A DNA stretch of 44,117 nt, from positions 1 through 44,117 of IMG/VR virus record IMGVR_UViG_3300023106_000006. One strand, 5' to 3'. Of this stretch, positions 25,311-32,884 are shown one piece after another. The stretch is from a virus. The notes under the pieces were generated by a model, which saw only the letters and a program-made list of their open reading frames with translations, was not told the origin of the DNA and searched no databases. Every line of letters starts with the position of its first letter. Within the stretch, counting starts at the first letter, position 1. The position numbers and the translations under genes were made by a program.

Positions 25311-26144
25311 ATGATAAATTACATTATGGCAATTATACTAGCTACTTTCAATCCTACAATACGCCCTGATTTCAGCAGGAATTTGCTTCCCTATGCTTCG
25401 ACTTTCAACGAAACGCAAGCTTGGAATGTTTCAGGCGTTGGTGTAACTCCGGGAACAGTTGTAAATGATGCAACACATCACAGATACGGAACAAAGGCTT
25501 TGCGTATTAACAGCACGGCAGACACGACTTTGTATTTTGATTTGGCAGATGCTTTAAACTTTACCGCTGAGCAAACAGGAATGTATGTTGTTTCATTTGA
25601 AACGTATCACGAGGATTTGTTAGGCGATGACCCGAATTTAACCGCCGAGTTCTACATTAACGGCATTAATCCTGTTCAAATACAAGCAGATTTAATACAA
25701 GGATCGGAAAGTGAGAATGTATGGCAGCGTTTTTCTCAGGTAATGAATTTAACCGCTGGGGATGTCATTTCGTTTAAAGGCACATTCACAAGTGGTGCGG
25801 CAGACAGCACTTTTTGGTTAGACGGTTTAAAAGTCGAAGCAGATCCGAACAAAACAGGGTTTCCAAGCGTGTACGCTGAACCTGAATTGTTAGGAAAATT
25901 GGTGGCACTAACTTTTGGAACGGTAGCGGCCGGAGCAAGCACAACGCAAGTTGTAGCAATGCCTGAAGCAAAAGACGGTAACATCGTACATTACGGTGTT
26001 AGAAATGCAATTATGATATTGGGCGGCCATTGGGGGAAGGCTTGGGTAAATACAGCCGGATTTGTAACAATTCCATTTAAAAACGATACGGGTTCATCAA
26101 TTAACTTAACCCCAGCTAACTTTTTGATTAAAATAGAGAAGTAA
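25311..26144 (+). CDS. Fibre protein with carbohydrate-binding-like domain
   Basis: This 277-residue beta-rich protein has a region from about residue 25 to 175 (NLLPYASTFNETQAWNVSGV, HRYGTKALRINSTADTTLYF, WQRFSQVMNLTAGDVISFKG, FWLDGLKVE) with the jelly-roll pattern of carbohydrate-binding modules. That fits binding of a host surface glycan. A second in-frame ATG at 25326 gives a start typical of tail proteins (MAIILATFNP); the choice is uncertain. The stop overlaps the next start by one base. Confidence 0.75.
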   Translation: MINYIMAIILATFNPTIRPDFSRNLLPYASTFNETQAWNVSGVGVTPGTVVNDATHHRYGTKALRINSTADTTLYFDLADALNFTAEQTGMYVVSFETYHEDLLGDDPNLTAEFYINGINPVQIQADLIQGSESENVWQRFSQVMNLTAGDVISFKGTFTSGAADSTFWLDGLKVEADPNKTGFPSVYAEPELLGKLVALTFGTVAAGASTTQVVAMPEAKDGNIVHYGVRNAIMILGGHWGKAWVNTAGFVTIPFKNDTGSSINLTPANFLIKIEK

Positions 26145-26719
26145 TGGAAGAAAGATTTCTTTTAATTGAAGAAGCTCAACCGGGGATATGGAACTTTAAA
26201 GATAGCCAGATTCCCGATCCTTACCATGTTTCAAAATTCCTTTTTGATGTGGATATGGGACGCTTTCAAGTAAAAGAAGGACGGGGCGGTTCAGGCGCAA
26301 GGCGTTTTGCATATTTAACGTCCAATATATCTGTAAAACTTTACGGACAGGCTTTAGTTCCTAGTTTTGCTAGTGCTGACGCTTTGAAATTCTACCTAAA
26401 GGAAAACGATTTCCCTGGTTATTTTGATGAAATAAGTGGCGTTCCAGAAGCTCCAAAAGACGGAAAACTATACGGTAGAAAAAACGGCGAATGGATTGAA
26501 GTTACAGGCGGATCCGGCTCGTCAACTGCGTGGTATTACGAAGATATTTACCCAGGCGGTACAATAACGGTTCCTGCGGGATTAAAAATTATGAGTTGCT
26601 ATATTGAACAAGGCTCACATATTTATCCGTCACAGCGATCAATAGTAGGCACAACGCTCACAATTACGGGATCTGATTTAGAAGTGGACATGAAATTAAC
26701 AATTGAAGGATTTTATTAA
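26144..26719 (+). CDS. Putative tail fibre protein (191 aa)
   Basis: This 191-residue product starts with EERFLLIEEAQPGIWNFKDS and has a GRGGSGARRFAYLTSNISVK segment. A central GKLYGRKNGEWIEVTGGSGSS motif is the K-L-Y-G-R-x-N-G-x-W element common at the base of phage fibre tips. A C-terminal beta domain follows (YPGGTITVPAGLKIMSCYIE). It is coupled by one-base overlap to the gene upstream. Confidence 0.75.
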   Translation: MEERFLLIEEAQPGIWNFKDSQIPDPYHVSKFLFDVDMGRFQVKEGRGGSGARRFAYLTSNISVKLYGQALVPSFASADALKFYLKENDFPGYFDEISGVPEAPKDGKLYGRKNGEWIEVTGGSGSSTAWYYEDIYPGGTITVPAGLKIMSCYIEQGSHIYPSQRSIVGTTLTITGSDLEVDMKLTIEGFY

Positions 26720-26720
26720 G

Positions 26721-28481
26721 ATGAAAAAATATTTATTGCTATTATTGGCTGTTTCGGGATTTGCTCAAACTCCATTTTCAGGCGGGATTAAAACGAGTAG
26801 GATTGACGGTTATGTGAATCAGGACATTTCCATAAATTCCACAACAGGCGGTTTGCTTATTCCGAGAATGACAACTACTCAAAAGAACGTGATTGCAAGT
26901 CCTACAATGTTTACGCAAGTAATTGATATTACATTGGGGAAACACCAATATTACGATGGTTCTGTTTGGGTAGATAGCTTTGGCGGCGGTTCTCAAAACA
27001 TCAAGCAAACCCTCGACAACGGCAACACGGCTTTAGGTGTTGGAATGGAACTTACTGAAGACGGGAGCGATCCTTTTAACCCGATTGGCGGGTATATTAA
27101 TATTACTGATGCGGTTGGGAATTATACCAATATTAGAGGCGGCGGAGTTGGAACTCAGGAGTTCGGGACTTTTAAAAATACCGCATACTCATTTAACGGG
27201 ATTACACATACTGAGGAATTTGGAGCAACAAATATTTTATTTGAAGCGCCTACCGATTACACAGGAACGTGGATTTTCCCAGACTTAGCAGCGGGTACTG
27301 ACAGGGTTGCGGGTGAACAATGGGTAATTGACAACTTCCCTGGCGGCGGCGGATTCCAAAACCCAGCAACTGAAGACTTGGATATGAACCTGATGAATAT
27401 CTTAAATGTAAAAGACATTAGTTTTTCAGGATTAATTAACGGAGGCGCTTTGTCAGGAACCAATACAGGTGACAATGCGGCAAATACAAATTCTAATGCC
27501 TATTCTGATTCTAAAGTAGAAAATAATTTAACTGCATCTACCTCAATTGCTCCAAGTAAAACTGCGGTTAATACAGGTTTAGCATTAAAAGAGAATTCAG
27601 CAAATAAACAGAATTCACTTACAACAGACGGAACAGGGGTTAAATTCCCAACGGTAGATGCTATAAATGCAGGATTAGCGACAAAAGGCAACGGAACCGT
27701 TACAAGTGTTACAGGCGTGTCAAATGAAACAACCGTAGCAAGCGGAACTACAACGCCTGTAATCGGAATTGCATCGGCTTATACGGCTGCTAGGGATGCG
27801 GTTGCGAATGGAAAAGTTGCCGATGCAATAGTTGACGGAGTTACTACGGTTGCGCCAAGCCAGAACGCTGTATTTGATGCATTGGCCATGACTTGGCAGG
27901 GATTGGGGAATACAGCGGTAAACAACAACATGGTTTTGGGAACCACTACAAATTTTAACTTCTCGATTATAAGAAACAATTCTACCATGTTGGCATTTAA
28001 CAACAATGCAATCGGTGTTGGTGGAAACGTATTTTTTACTGGAGGAAACGTAGCAAACAACGGTCAATTAGGTATTGGAAGCACAACGACTGCTTTGAGT
28101 TATTCCAGGGCATTAAACGATGCTGTAGATTTGGCAACTCTTACTAATTCAGGCGCTACATCAACGGGTAGAAGTTTTGTTTTGCGTTCAAATATTGGAG
28201 GCACAACCGCAGACAGGTTTTCGGTATTAAAAAATGGTCAGGCAGAAGGACAACCAGCGACTTCGCCTACACAGTTAATGACGTTAGGACAATTAGGATC
28301 TATAAGCGCATCGACAATCGCATTGACGAAAGCTGCTTTAAATGCTGCTTATCCTGATGTTCCGGTCGGTCACGTTGTACAGGCAAAAGACGTGACGACG
28401 GGACCGATGATTTACATTAAAAACTCAGAAGCGGGAACTGCAGACGTTTGGCTTTCAATTGTAGCAACTTTAACACCTTAA
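26721..28481 (+). CDS. Large fibre-like protein with N-terminal signal peptide
   Basis: ATG 26721 gives a 586-residue protein starting with the signal peptide KKYLLLLLAVSGFAQ, cleavable before Gln in the manner of Bacteroidota signal peptidase I substrates. Residues about 40-85 (TTGGLLIPRMTTTQKN, then HQYYDGSVWVDS) match the GLLIPRMT motif widespread in flavobacterial surface proteins. The middle carries two copies of a fibre repeat (STSIAPSKTAVNTGLALK and GVTTVAPSQNAVFDALA). The C-terminus (AYPDVPVGHVVQAKDVTTGP, with AEAGTADVWL-like end) resembles fibre tips. An alternative TTG start (26703) adds six residues. Virion proteins are normally not exported, so the signal peptide is odd. Confidence 0.82.
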   Translation: MKKYLLLLLAVSGFAQTPFSGGIKTSRIDGYVNQDISINSTTGGLLIPRMTTTQKNVIASPTMFTQVIDITLGKHQYYDGSVWVDSFGGGSQNIKQTLDNGNTALGVGMELTEDGSDPFNPIGGYINITDAVGNYTNIRGGGVGTQEFGTFKNTAYSFNGITHTEEFGATNILFEAPTDYTGTWIFPDLAAGTDRVAGEQWVIDNFPGGGGFQNPATEDLDMNLMNILNVKDISFSGLINGGALSGTNTGDNAANTNSNAYSDSKVENNLTASTSIAPSKTAVNTGLALKENSANKQNSLTTDGTGVKFPTVDAINAGLATKGNGTVTSVTGVSNETTVASGTTTPVIGIASAYTAARDAVANGKVADAIVDGVTTVAPSQNAVFDALAMTWQGLGNTAVNNNMVLGTTTNFNFSIIRNNSTMLAFNNNAIGVGGNVFFTGGNVANNGQLGIGSTTTALSYSRALNDAVDLATLTNSGATSTGRSFVLRSNIGGTTADRFSVLKNGQAEGQPATSPTQLMTLGQLGSISASTIALTKAALNAAYPDVPVGHVVQAKDVTTGPMIYIKNSEAGTADVWLSIVATLTP

Positions 28482-28491
28482 CTTTATAGAA

Positions 28492-29013
28492 ATGAACTTA
28501 CAGAAAATCGCAAAAATTATTTTAGCATTTGCACTTATAATGGTGTTTTACTGCTTTGCTGCATCATACAGCGAAAATCAAGAAGATGGGCCAATTGGAA
28601 CGAATCCCGTTTCATACTTCTTTACCGATGCTACAATTGAAAGTTTGAAAGTGAATTACCACGCCAAAGGAACAGCTTCTGACAGCATATTGGTACACAA
28701 CAATACCACAAAACAACTGAATGTAATTGCGCCATTCAAAAGAGTAACGCCATATTCCGGAACCACAAACGCATCGGGAGTGTACACTGTTACTTTCGCT
28801 ACACCTTACGCAGTTGCTCCGAATATCCAGGCAAATATGGTAAATCAATCAGCTACAAATCAATTTTTGAGAATATCGGCTATCAGCACGACCGGATTTA
28901 CAGTCAATACATTTGCCCGGGCATCATTAACCGTTTTAGGCTTGGAATTATTAGCCGCTGCAACGGTAGTTGTTCCGAGTGCGCCCGTTGATGTTTTAAT
29001 TACAGAAAAGTAA
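28492..29013 (+). CDS. Putative fibre-tip/lectin-like protein with hydrophobic N-terminus
   Basis: This 173-residue protein has a hydrophobic N-terminal helix (residues about 8-25, IILAFALIMVFYCFAAS) that could be a signal peptide or membrane anchor. A region with NPVSYFFTDATIESLKVNYH follows. The C-terminal beta domain (GVYTVTFATPYAVAPNIQAN, FLRISAISTTGFTVNTFARA) has the pattern of H-type lectin-like fibre ends. It follows the 586-aa protein by ten bases. The exported N-terminus repeats the feature of its neighbour. Confidence 0.72.
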   Translation: MNLQKIAKIILAFALIMVFYCFAASYSENQEDGPIGTNPVSYFFTDATIESLKVNYHAKGTASDSILVHNNTTKQLNVIAPFKRVTPYSGTTNASGVYTVTFATPYAVAPNIQANMVNQSATNQFLRISAISTTGFTVNTFARASLTVLGLELLAAATVVVPSAPVDVLITEK

Positions 29014-29034
29014 CCAATTAATTTATATATACAA

Positions 29035-29196
29035 ATGGACATAGTTATCATCAGGACGAGAGCGCCTAAATCACCAGCAGAAGCACAGGAGTTATTAGAT
29101 ATGGTTTTGGCAGAAGAAGCAGCCGGAAATCTGGTGCAGACCGTTGATTGGGCAAGAGCCGGAATCCATCCAAGACCAACAAGACCGACATCTTAA
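29035..29196 (+). CDS. Small hypothetical protein (53 aa)
   Basis: ATG 29035, preceded by an A/T-rich tract, opens a 53-residue frame whose stop is directly followed by the next ATG (TAAATG). The product has a beta start (DIVIIRTRAP), one helix (SPAEAQELLDMVLAEEAAGN) and a Pro/Arg tail (GIHPRPTRPTS). It fills the gap exactly, which supports it. No family is recognised. Confidence 0.65.
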   Translation: MDIVIIRTRAPKSPAEAQELLDMVLAEEAAGNLVQTVDWARAGIHPRPTRPTS

Positions 29197-29604
29197 ATGA
29201 GCGTTTTGCACAAACATATTATAGCCATATTCCTTTGGATTGTGGCTATTTTGTATTTAGATCACTTTGGGTATTACTATTACTTTTCAGGTCTTGTTTA
29301 CGGGGTAGAATGGCTTTATTTGCTTGCGTGGATTGCTGTTAAGTATGACGGTCAAAAAAAGAATGTAATTGTTTCGGCTGCCCTTGGATCGTTATTCGCA
29401 TTTAATGTGTTTTCAATCTCACAGGCTGTATTTTGCAGCGTGATTTATATGCAAAGATTGGGTTATTGCCTTTACGGTACTGAAAATATAATCGACCAAA
29501 CACAAGCGGAATGGCTTTGCTTTCATTACTTTATATCGGGGTTGTTTGCAATGTTCGTATTTTTTTATTTTATAATTAATTGGGAAAAGTGGTTGGAAGT
29601 GTGA
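29197..29604 (+). CDS. Integral membrane protein, four predicted segments
   Basis: This 135-residue protein has hydrophobic stretches at about residues 8-24, 28-48, 60-83 and 108-130 (for example IIAIFLWIVAILYL and FHYFISGLFAMFVFFYFIIN), consistent with four transmembrane helices. It ends the tail/fibre operon and is followed by leader RNA 5. Candidate roles are superinfection exclusion or an accessory holin, but nothing identifies it. Confidence 0.75.
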   Translation: MSVLHKHIIAIFLWIVAILYLDHFGYYYYFSGLVYGVEWLYLLAWIAVKYDGQKKNVIVSAALGSLFAFNVFSISQAVFCSVIYMQRLGYCLYGTENIIDQTQAEWLCFHYFISGLFAMFVFFYFIINWEKWLEV

Positions 29605-29621
29605 AATAATGTTTATGTTTG
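29593..29621 (+). promoter_or_regulatory. Promoter for leader RNA 5
   Basis: TTG at 29593-29595 and TATGTTTG at 29614-29621 are separated by 18 bases. Initiation about four to five bases after the last G falls on the first base of the hairpin 1 stem. The promoter of leader 6 has the same octamer and the same spacing. Confidence 0.8.
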
Positions 29622-29624
29622 CGT

Positions 29625-29718
29625 ACTGTTTTATCGGCTCGAAACGTCTAACAGTCAATTATCAAACTATTTAATTTGATAGGGAAAACCCGTAGCATTC
29701 GAGTGTTGCGGGTTTTTT
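29625..29718 (+). ncRNA. Leader RNA 5: three-hairpin kissing-loop terminator RNA
   Basis: Hairpin 1 is ACTGTT/AACAGT (29625-29630 with 29650-29655) with GCTCGAA in its loop (29637-29643). Hairpin 2 is TATCAAA/TTTGATA (29660-29666 with 29675-29681). The terminator hairpin pairs 29687-29697 with 29704-29714 (11 bp including two G-T pairs) and has the hexaloop TTCGAG (29698-29703), exactly complementary to CTCGAA of loop 1. Six T close it at 29718. The gene starts at 29740. The promoter, hairpin 2 and the GTGTTG beside the terminator stem resemble leader 6, so the two are probably paralogous. Confidence 0.8.
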
Positions 29719-29739
29719 CGGTTTAATACTTTCCCTGAA

Positions 29740-30549
29740 ATGGAAAATAACAAAAAACTATTCAAAGCAATGATACGTGTTGTAAAATCTATTGCTTCAA
29801 AAGATGAATATTATGCTGGAGGATTTGATACTGTTGAAATTATTAGGGAGCCACTTATTGAAGCCAAAGATAATGCAGAAGTAAAATCTATTTTGCTTGA
29901 GCGTTACCCACAGTTTTTTCCGAACGGTAAAGTGTATTCAAAGGAAACAAAAGATCAAGCACAATTCTTTTATGTACTTGTGTATCCTCTTTATGATTAC
30001 GAAAAGCAACAAATTGATAAAGGGGAATGGAAATGTGCCTCGTGTGGTCACGTCCACGCTAACACCTACGTAAACCGTCCGAGATTTAACGAAAGAATGT
30101 TTGGTCTGGATGTATTGTTTTGCAAAAGCGATGATGACTATTGTATGAAGGAATTTATAAAGTCAAAAAATGACGGTATAGAAATTCCAGACGACATGAA
30201 TTACGTAAAAACTGATTCTCCAAATTACATTTACAAATGCACAGAAAAATCAACAAACAAATGCTATATTGGTAAAACCCGAAACGCACCTTTCTTTCGG
30301 TGGTGGAATCATTTACAGCATTCCGTAAGTCCATTCGGAATTTATTTACGACAAACAAAATTAAGCGATTGGTCTTTTGAGGTATTGGATGTTTTACCGA
30401 GCAACATCCCAGATTCAGAAGTTTTTAAAATCGAATCAACATATATTCAAAAGTTTAACAGTATCAATGACGGTTTTAACTCATTAATAAGTAATAAATC
30501 TGTAAAAGAAGAAAGCGTAAATTTATTTTCTGACATAATCCCGTCCTAA
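29740..30549 (+). CDS. Zinc-ribbon protein fused to GIY-YIG nuclease domain
   Basis: This 269-residue protein has an N-terminal helical domain (about 1-95), a zinc-ribbon-like segment (KCASCGHVHANTY near 99-111, with later cysteines in LFCKSDDDYC), and a C-terminal GIY-YIG domain. The latter reads YIYKCTEKSTNKCYIGKTRN with the following Arg in FFRWWNH and a Glu in VFKIESTYI, the expected catalytic set. It may be a homing endonuclease or a nuclease acting against competitors. The last codons form part of a terminator (30537-30564). Expression appears to depend on leader RNA 5. Confidence 0.8.
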   Translation: MENNKKLFKAMIRVVKSIASKDEYYAGGFDTVEIIREPLIEAKDNAEVKSILLERYPQFFPNGKVYSKETKDQAQFFYVLVYPLYDYEKQQIDKGEWKCASCGHVHANTYVNRPRFNERMFGLDVLFCKSDDDYCMKEFIKSKNDGIEIPDDMNYVKTDSPNYIYKCTEKSTNKCYIGKTRNAPFFRWWNHLQHSVSPFGIYLRQTKLSDWSFEVLDVLPSNIPDSEVFKIESTYIQKFNSINDGFNSLISNKSVKEESVNLFSDIIPS

Positions 30550-30564
30550 CAGTCGGGATTTTTT
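30537..30564 (+). terminator. Intrinsic terminator overlapping a stop codon
   Basis: AATCCCG/CGGGATT (30537-30543 with 30554-30560) with loop TCCTAACAGT is followed by a T-run. The loop contains the stop codon of the GIY-YIG fusion gene, so the last codons and terminator are shared. Confidence 0.88.
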
Positions 30565-30567
30565 ATT

Positions 30568-30575
30568 TACATTTG
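30568..30575 (+). promoter_or_regulatory. Promoter -7 element before the HAD gene
   Basis: TACATTTG fits TAnnTTTG. It lies 18 bases before ATG 30594 and just behind the terminator T-run. No clear -33 element is seen. Confidence 0.6.
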
Positions 30576-30593
30576 ATGATTAATTAATAAATT

Positions 30594-31082
30594 ATGAAAG
30601 TAATATTTTTAGACATTGACGGCGTTTTAAATGTAGCCTCTAAAAACCGTGACGAATTTGGTCAAATATTTACAGAAAGATTTGTAAATAACCTAAGCTT
30701 TATAATTGCTTGTACTAAGGCTAAAATTGTAATCAGCAGTACTTGGAGATATAGAGGCGACCAGTTTTTAATAGACTTATGGAAAAACAGGGGACTACCT
30801 GGAGAAATAATAGGCAGAACAATTGGTTATTTTAATCCTGAATATTATGAATTATTCGGAGAAAAAGAAGTCGTTAGAGGTGAAGAAATTAAACATTGGT
30901 TAGAGAATAACTCTAATATAGAATCATATGTTATTTTAGATGATGATTCAGATATGTTGCCAGAGCAAAAGTATAATTTTGTCCAAACATCAAACAATAT
31001 AAATCATAATGATTGCGCTGATATAGGCTACGGACTTACTAAGATATGCGCGGAAAAAGCAATACGAATATTAAATAAATAA
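30594..31082 (+). CDS. HAD-superfamily phosphatase of the Swiss-Army-Knife RNA repair type
   Basis: The 162-residue protein begins VIFLDIDGVLNV, the HAD motif I with two catalytic Asp. Motif II is VISSTWRYRGD and motif IV YVILDDDSDM. This pattern is that of small HAD domains found in Swiss-Army-Knife RNA repair proteins and in stand-alone phage proteins, which remove phosphates from nucleic acid ends. It might heal 2',3'-cyclic or 3'-phosphate ends made by host RNA-cutting defences (inference). No ligase or kinase partner is visible nearby. Confidence 0.83.
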   Translation: MKVIFLDIDGVLNVASKNRDEFGQIFTERFVNNLSFIIACTKAKIVISSTWRYRGDQFLIDLWKNRGLPGEIIGRTIGYFNPEYYELFGEKEVVRGEEIKHWLENNSNIESYVILDDDSDMLPEQKYNFVQTSNNINHNDCADIGYGLTKICAEKAIRILNK

Positions 31083-31089
31083 TTAACCA

Positions 31090-32868
31090 ATGAAAAAACT
31101 AATTATCCTCCTACTTTTCCCAATCCTTACTTTCGCCCAATGGACAAAACAACAATCCAAAGCAGGCGAACCGAGTTACGGACTTAATATACCAGCGTTC
31201 ACAAAACAACTGAACGCTAAAAAAGCAACCGTTCCCGACGCATCCGGAAATTTATCGCAGTACGCACTTATTGAAGACTTCAACTTTGCTGATGATAAGA
31301 TTGCAAAGAAATACGGACTTCGGAGTTTTCACGGATTTGACAAAGACGGGCGTTCGATTAGCATTGCAGTTTCAAAAGAAGGCGTTGAGGCAACAATTAC
31401 GGATTCCCTACAAACGTTTGTACAGCCAACAGGCAATGGTTATAAGATAGGCCGGGTAGAAAGCAAAAGGGAGTTTTCCTGCGATGTTGACGAAAGGCAA
31501 ATTATATCTGATTTTACGGAGCGTGCCAAAGTAAATCAAAAAGCTGCAGCTGTCAGGGGCGATATTACCATACTTCGGGTTGCAATGTCCTTTACTGCAG
31601 AATTCGTTCAGAGATTAGGAGGTACGCAAGAGAAAGTATTTACCTGGCAAAACAGGGTTCTTACAAACGTGAATTCCACTTTTAGAAAAGAATTAGCTGC
31701 AGTTGTGCAATTGGTTCCGGGAAACGAAAAGTTAATATTCTATTCCAAAACAAAAGATTATCCATTTACACATACAGGTAATTATGCTGCAGAAAATCAA
31801 AAATTAGTAGATGCAAAAATAGGAACGGCCAATTACGATATGGCTTGCGTTTACGGATTGGGTATTGGAGGGAATGCAACGAAAGTCGGTTCAGTTACTG
31901 ATCCGTTATTCAAAGGGCAATGTTTTGTTTTGTATTTAGATCCCGCAAACGCAAAAGATGATTTTAATGTAAATACGCACGAATGGGGGCATCAGGTTAA
32001 CGGAATCCATACCAGAAGTTACGTTGTAGGCACCGGAAATGTAGAACCAGGCAGCGGAGTAACCATAATGAGCCATGCGGGGGCGGCTCCCGCAGCTTAT
32101 AACGTTGCTGCAAATTCATCACCAATATTTCATCCTTCATCTGCAGTTCGCATAATTCAGTATTTATCTACATTGCCTTTAGGGAGTATTACGACCGGGA
32201 ATAGAAAGCCTACGGTTAACGCTGGAGCTGATAGGGTAATTGAAGCCGATACGCCATTTTCATTATCTGCAGTCACTTCCGATCCGGACGGCGATAAAGT
32301 CACAATTAGAATTGCACAAATTGATCTGACACCGCCACTATTTACCAAACCAAACAGATTAAATTATTCGGGTGCGCTGCAGCTTGTTTCTGCAGATACG
32401 CAAACGGGATATGTGAATTTCACAAATAACGGTACTTGGAATGTGTTGCCAGGAATACCGCGAACTATGAATTTCAGGGTTTTTGCAATGGACGGAAAAG
32501 GCGGCGTTGCTTGGGATGATATTAAAGTTACAGTTATTCCAAAGCAAATACCCGTCAGCAATGCGCCGATTCTATCATACGTTCCCGGATCGCTCACCAA
32601 AACAAGCGTTAAATTACAATGGAGTGTTCCGGTTAATTTTCCCGTTACCGAGTATTCAATTTACAGAAACCCGACGTGTGATAATTCAGAAAAGGCGGGA
32701 GCAGCGTGTGAAAATTACCTTACAAAAACCACAAACACATTTATAACCGTAACATTCAATGCAGCCGATAAACTCAAAGGCAGCGTGATATACGTTGTTA
32801 AAGGCAAAAATTCAGACGGTTGGCGAACTGAAAAAAGTAATAGTTTGATGGTTGAGATTCCGAAATAA
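31090..32868 (+). CDS. Secreted reprolysin-like metalloprotease with Ig-like and fibronectin III domains
   Basis: This 592-residue protein has signal peptide KKLIILLLFPILTFAQ with Gln at the new N-terminus, then a propeptide-like region. The metzincin catalytic domain has HEWGHQVNGIH at 297-307, all three zinc-binding His and the Glu present. A Met-turn (VTIMSHAG) follows about 20 residues later. Next come an Ig/PKD-like domain (KPTVNAGADRVIEADTPFSL, SDPDGDKVTI) and a fibronectin III-type domain (TKTSVKLQWSVPVNFPVTEY). The layout matches secreted Bacteroidota reprolysins, but the type IX sorting domain is missing and the usual Gly at motif position 8 is Asn. Such a protease is very unusual in a phage genome. 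Confidence 0.86.
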   Translation: MKKLIILLLFPILTFAQWTKQQSKAGEPSYGLNIPAFTKQLNAKKATVPDASGNLSQYALIEDFNFADDKIAKKYGLRSFHGFDKDGRSISIAVSKEGVEATITDSLQTFVQPTGNGYKIGRVESKREFSCDVDERQIISDFTERAKVNQKAAAVRGDITILRVAMSFTAEFVQRLGGTQEKVFTWQNRVLTNVNSTFRKELAAVVQLVPGNEKLIFYSKTKDYPFTHTGNYAAENQKLVDAKIGTANYDMACVYGLGIGGNATKVGSVTDPLFKGQCFVLYLDPANAKDDFNVNTHEWGHQVNGIHTRSYVVGTGNVEPGSGVTIMSHAGAAPAAYNVAANSSPIFHPSSAVRIIQYLSTLPLGSITTGNRKPTVNAGADRVIEADTPFSLSAVTSDPDGDKVTIRIAQIDLTPPLFTKPNRLNYSGALQLVSADTQTGYVNFTNNGTWNVLPGIPRTMNFRVFAMDGKGGVAWDDIKVTVIPKQIPVSNAPILSYVPGSLTKTSVKLQWSVPVNFPVTEYSIYRNPTCDNSEKAGAACENYLTKTTNTFITVTFNAADKLKGSVIYVVKGKNSDGWRTEKSNSLMVEIPK

Positions 32869-32880
32869 GTTGTATGTTTG
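32852..32880 (+). promoter_or_regulatory. Promoter for leader RNA 6
   Basis: TTG at 32852-32854 and TATGTTTG at 32873-32880 are separated by 18 bases, identical in format to the promoter of leader 5. The expected start is A32885, the first base of the hairpin 1 stem. Confidence 0.8.
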
Positions 32881-32884
32881 CGAT

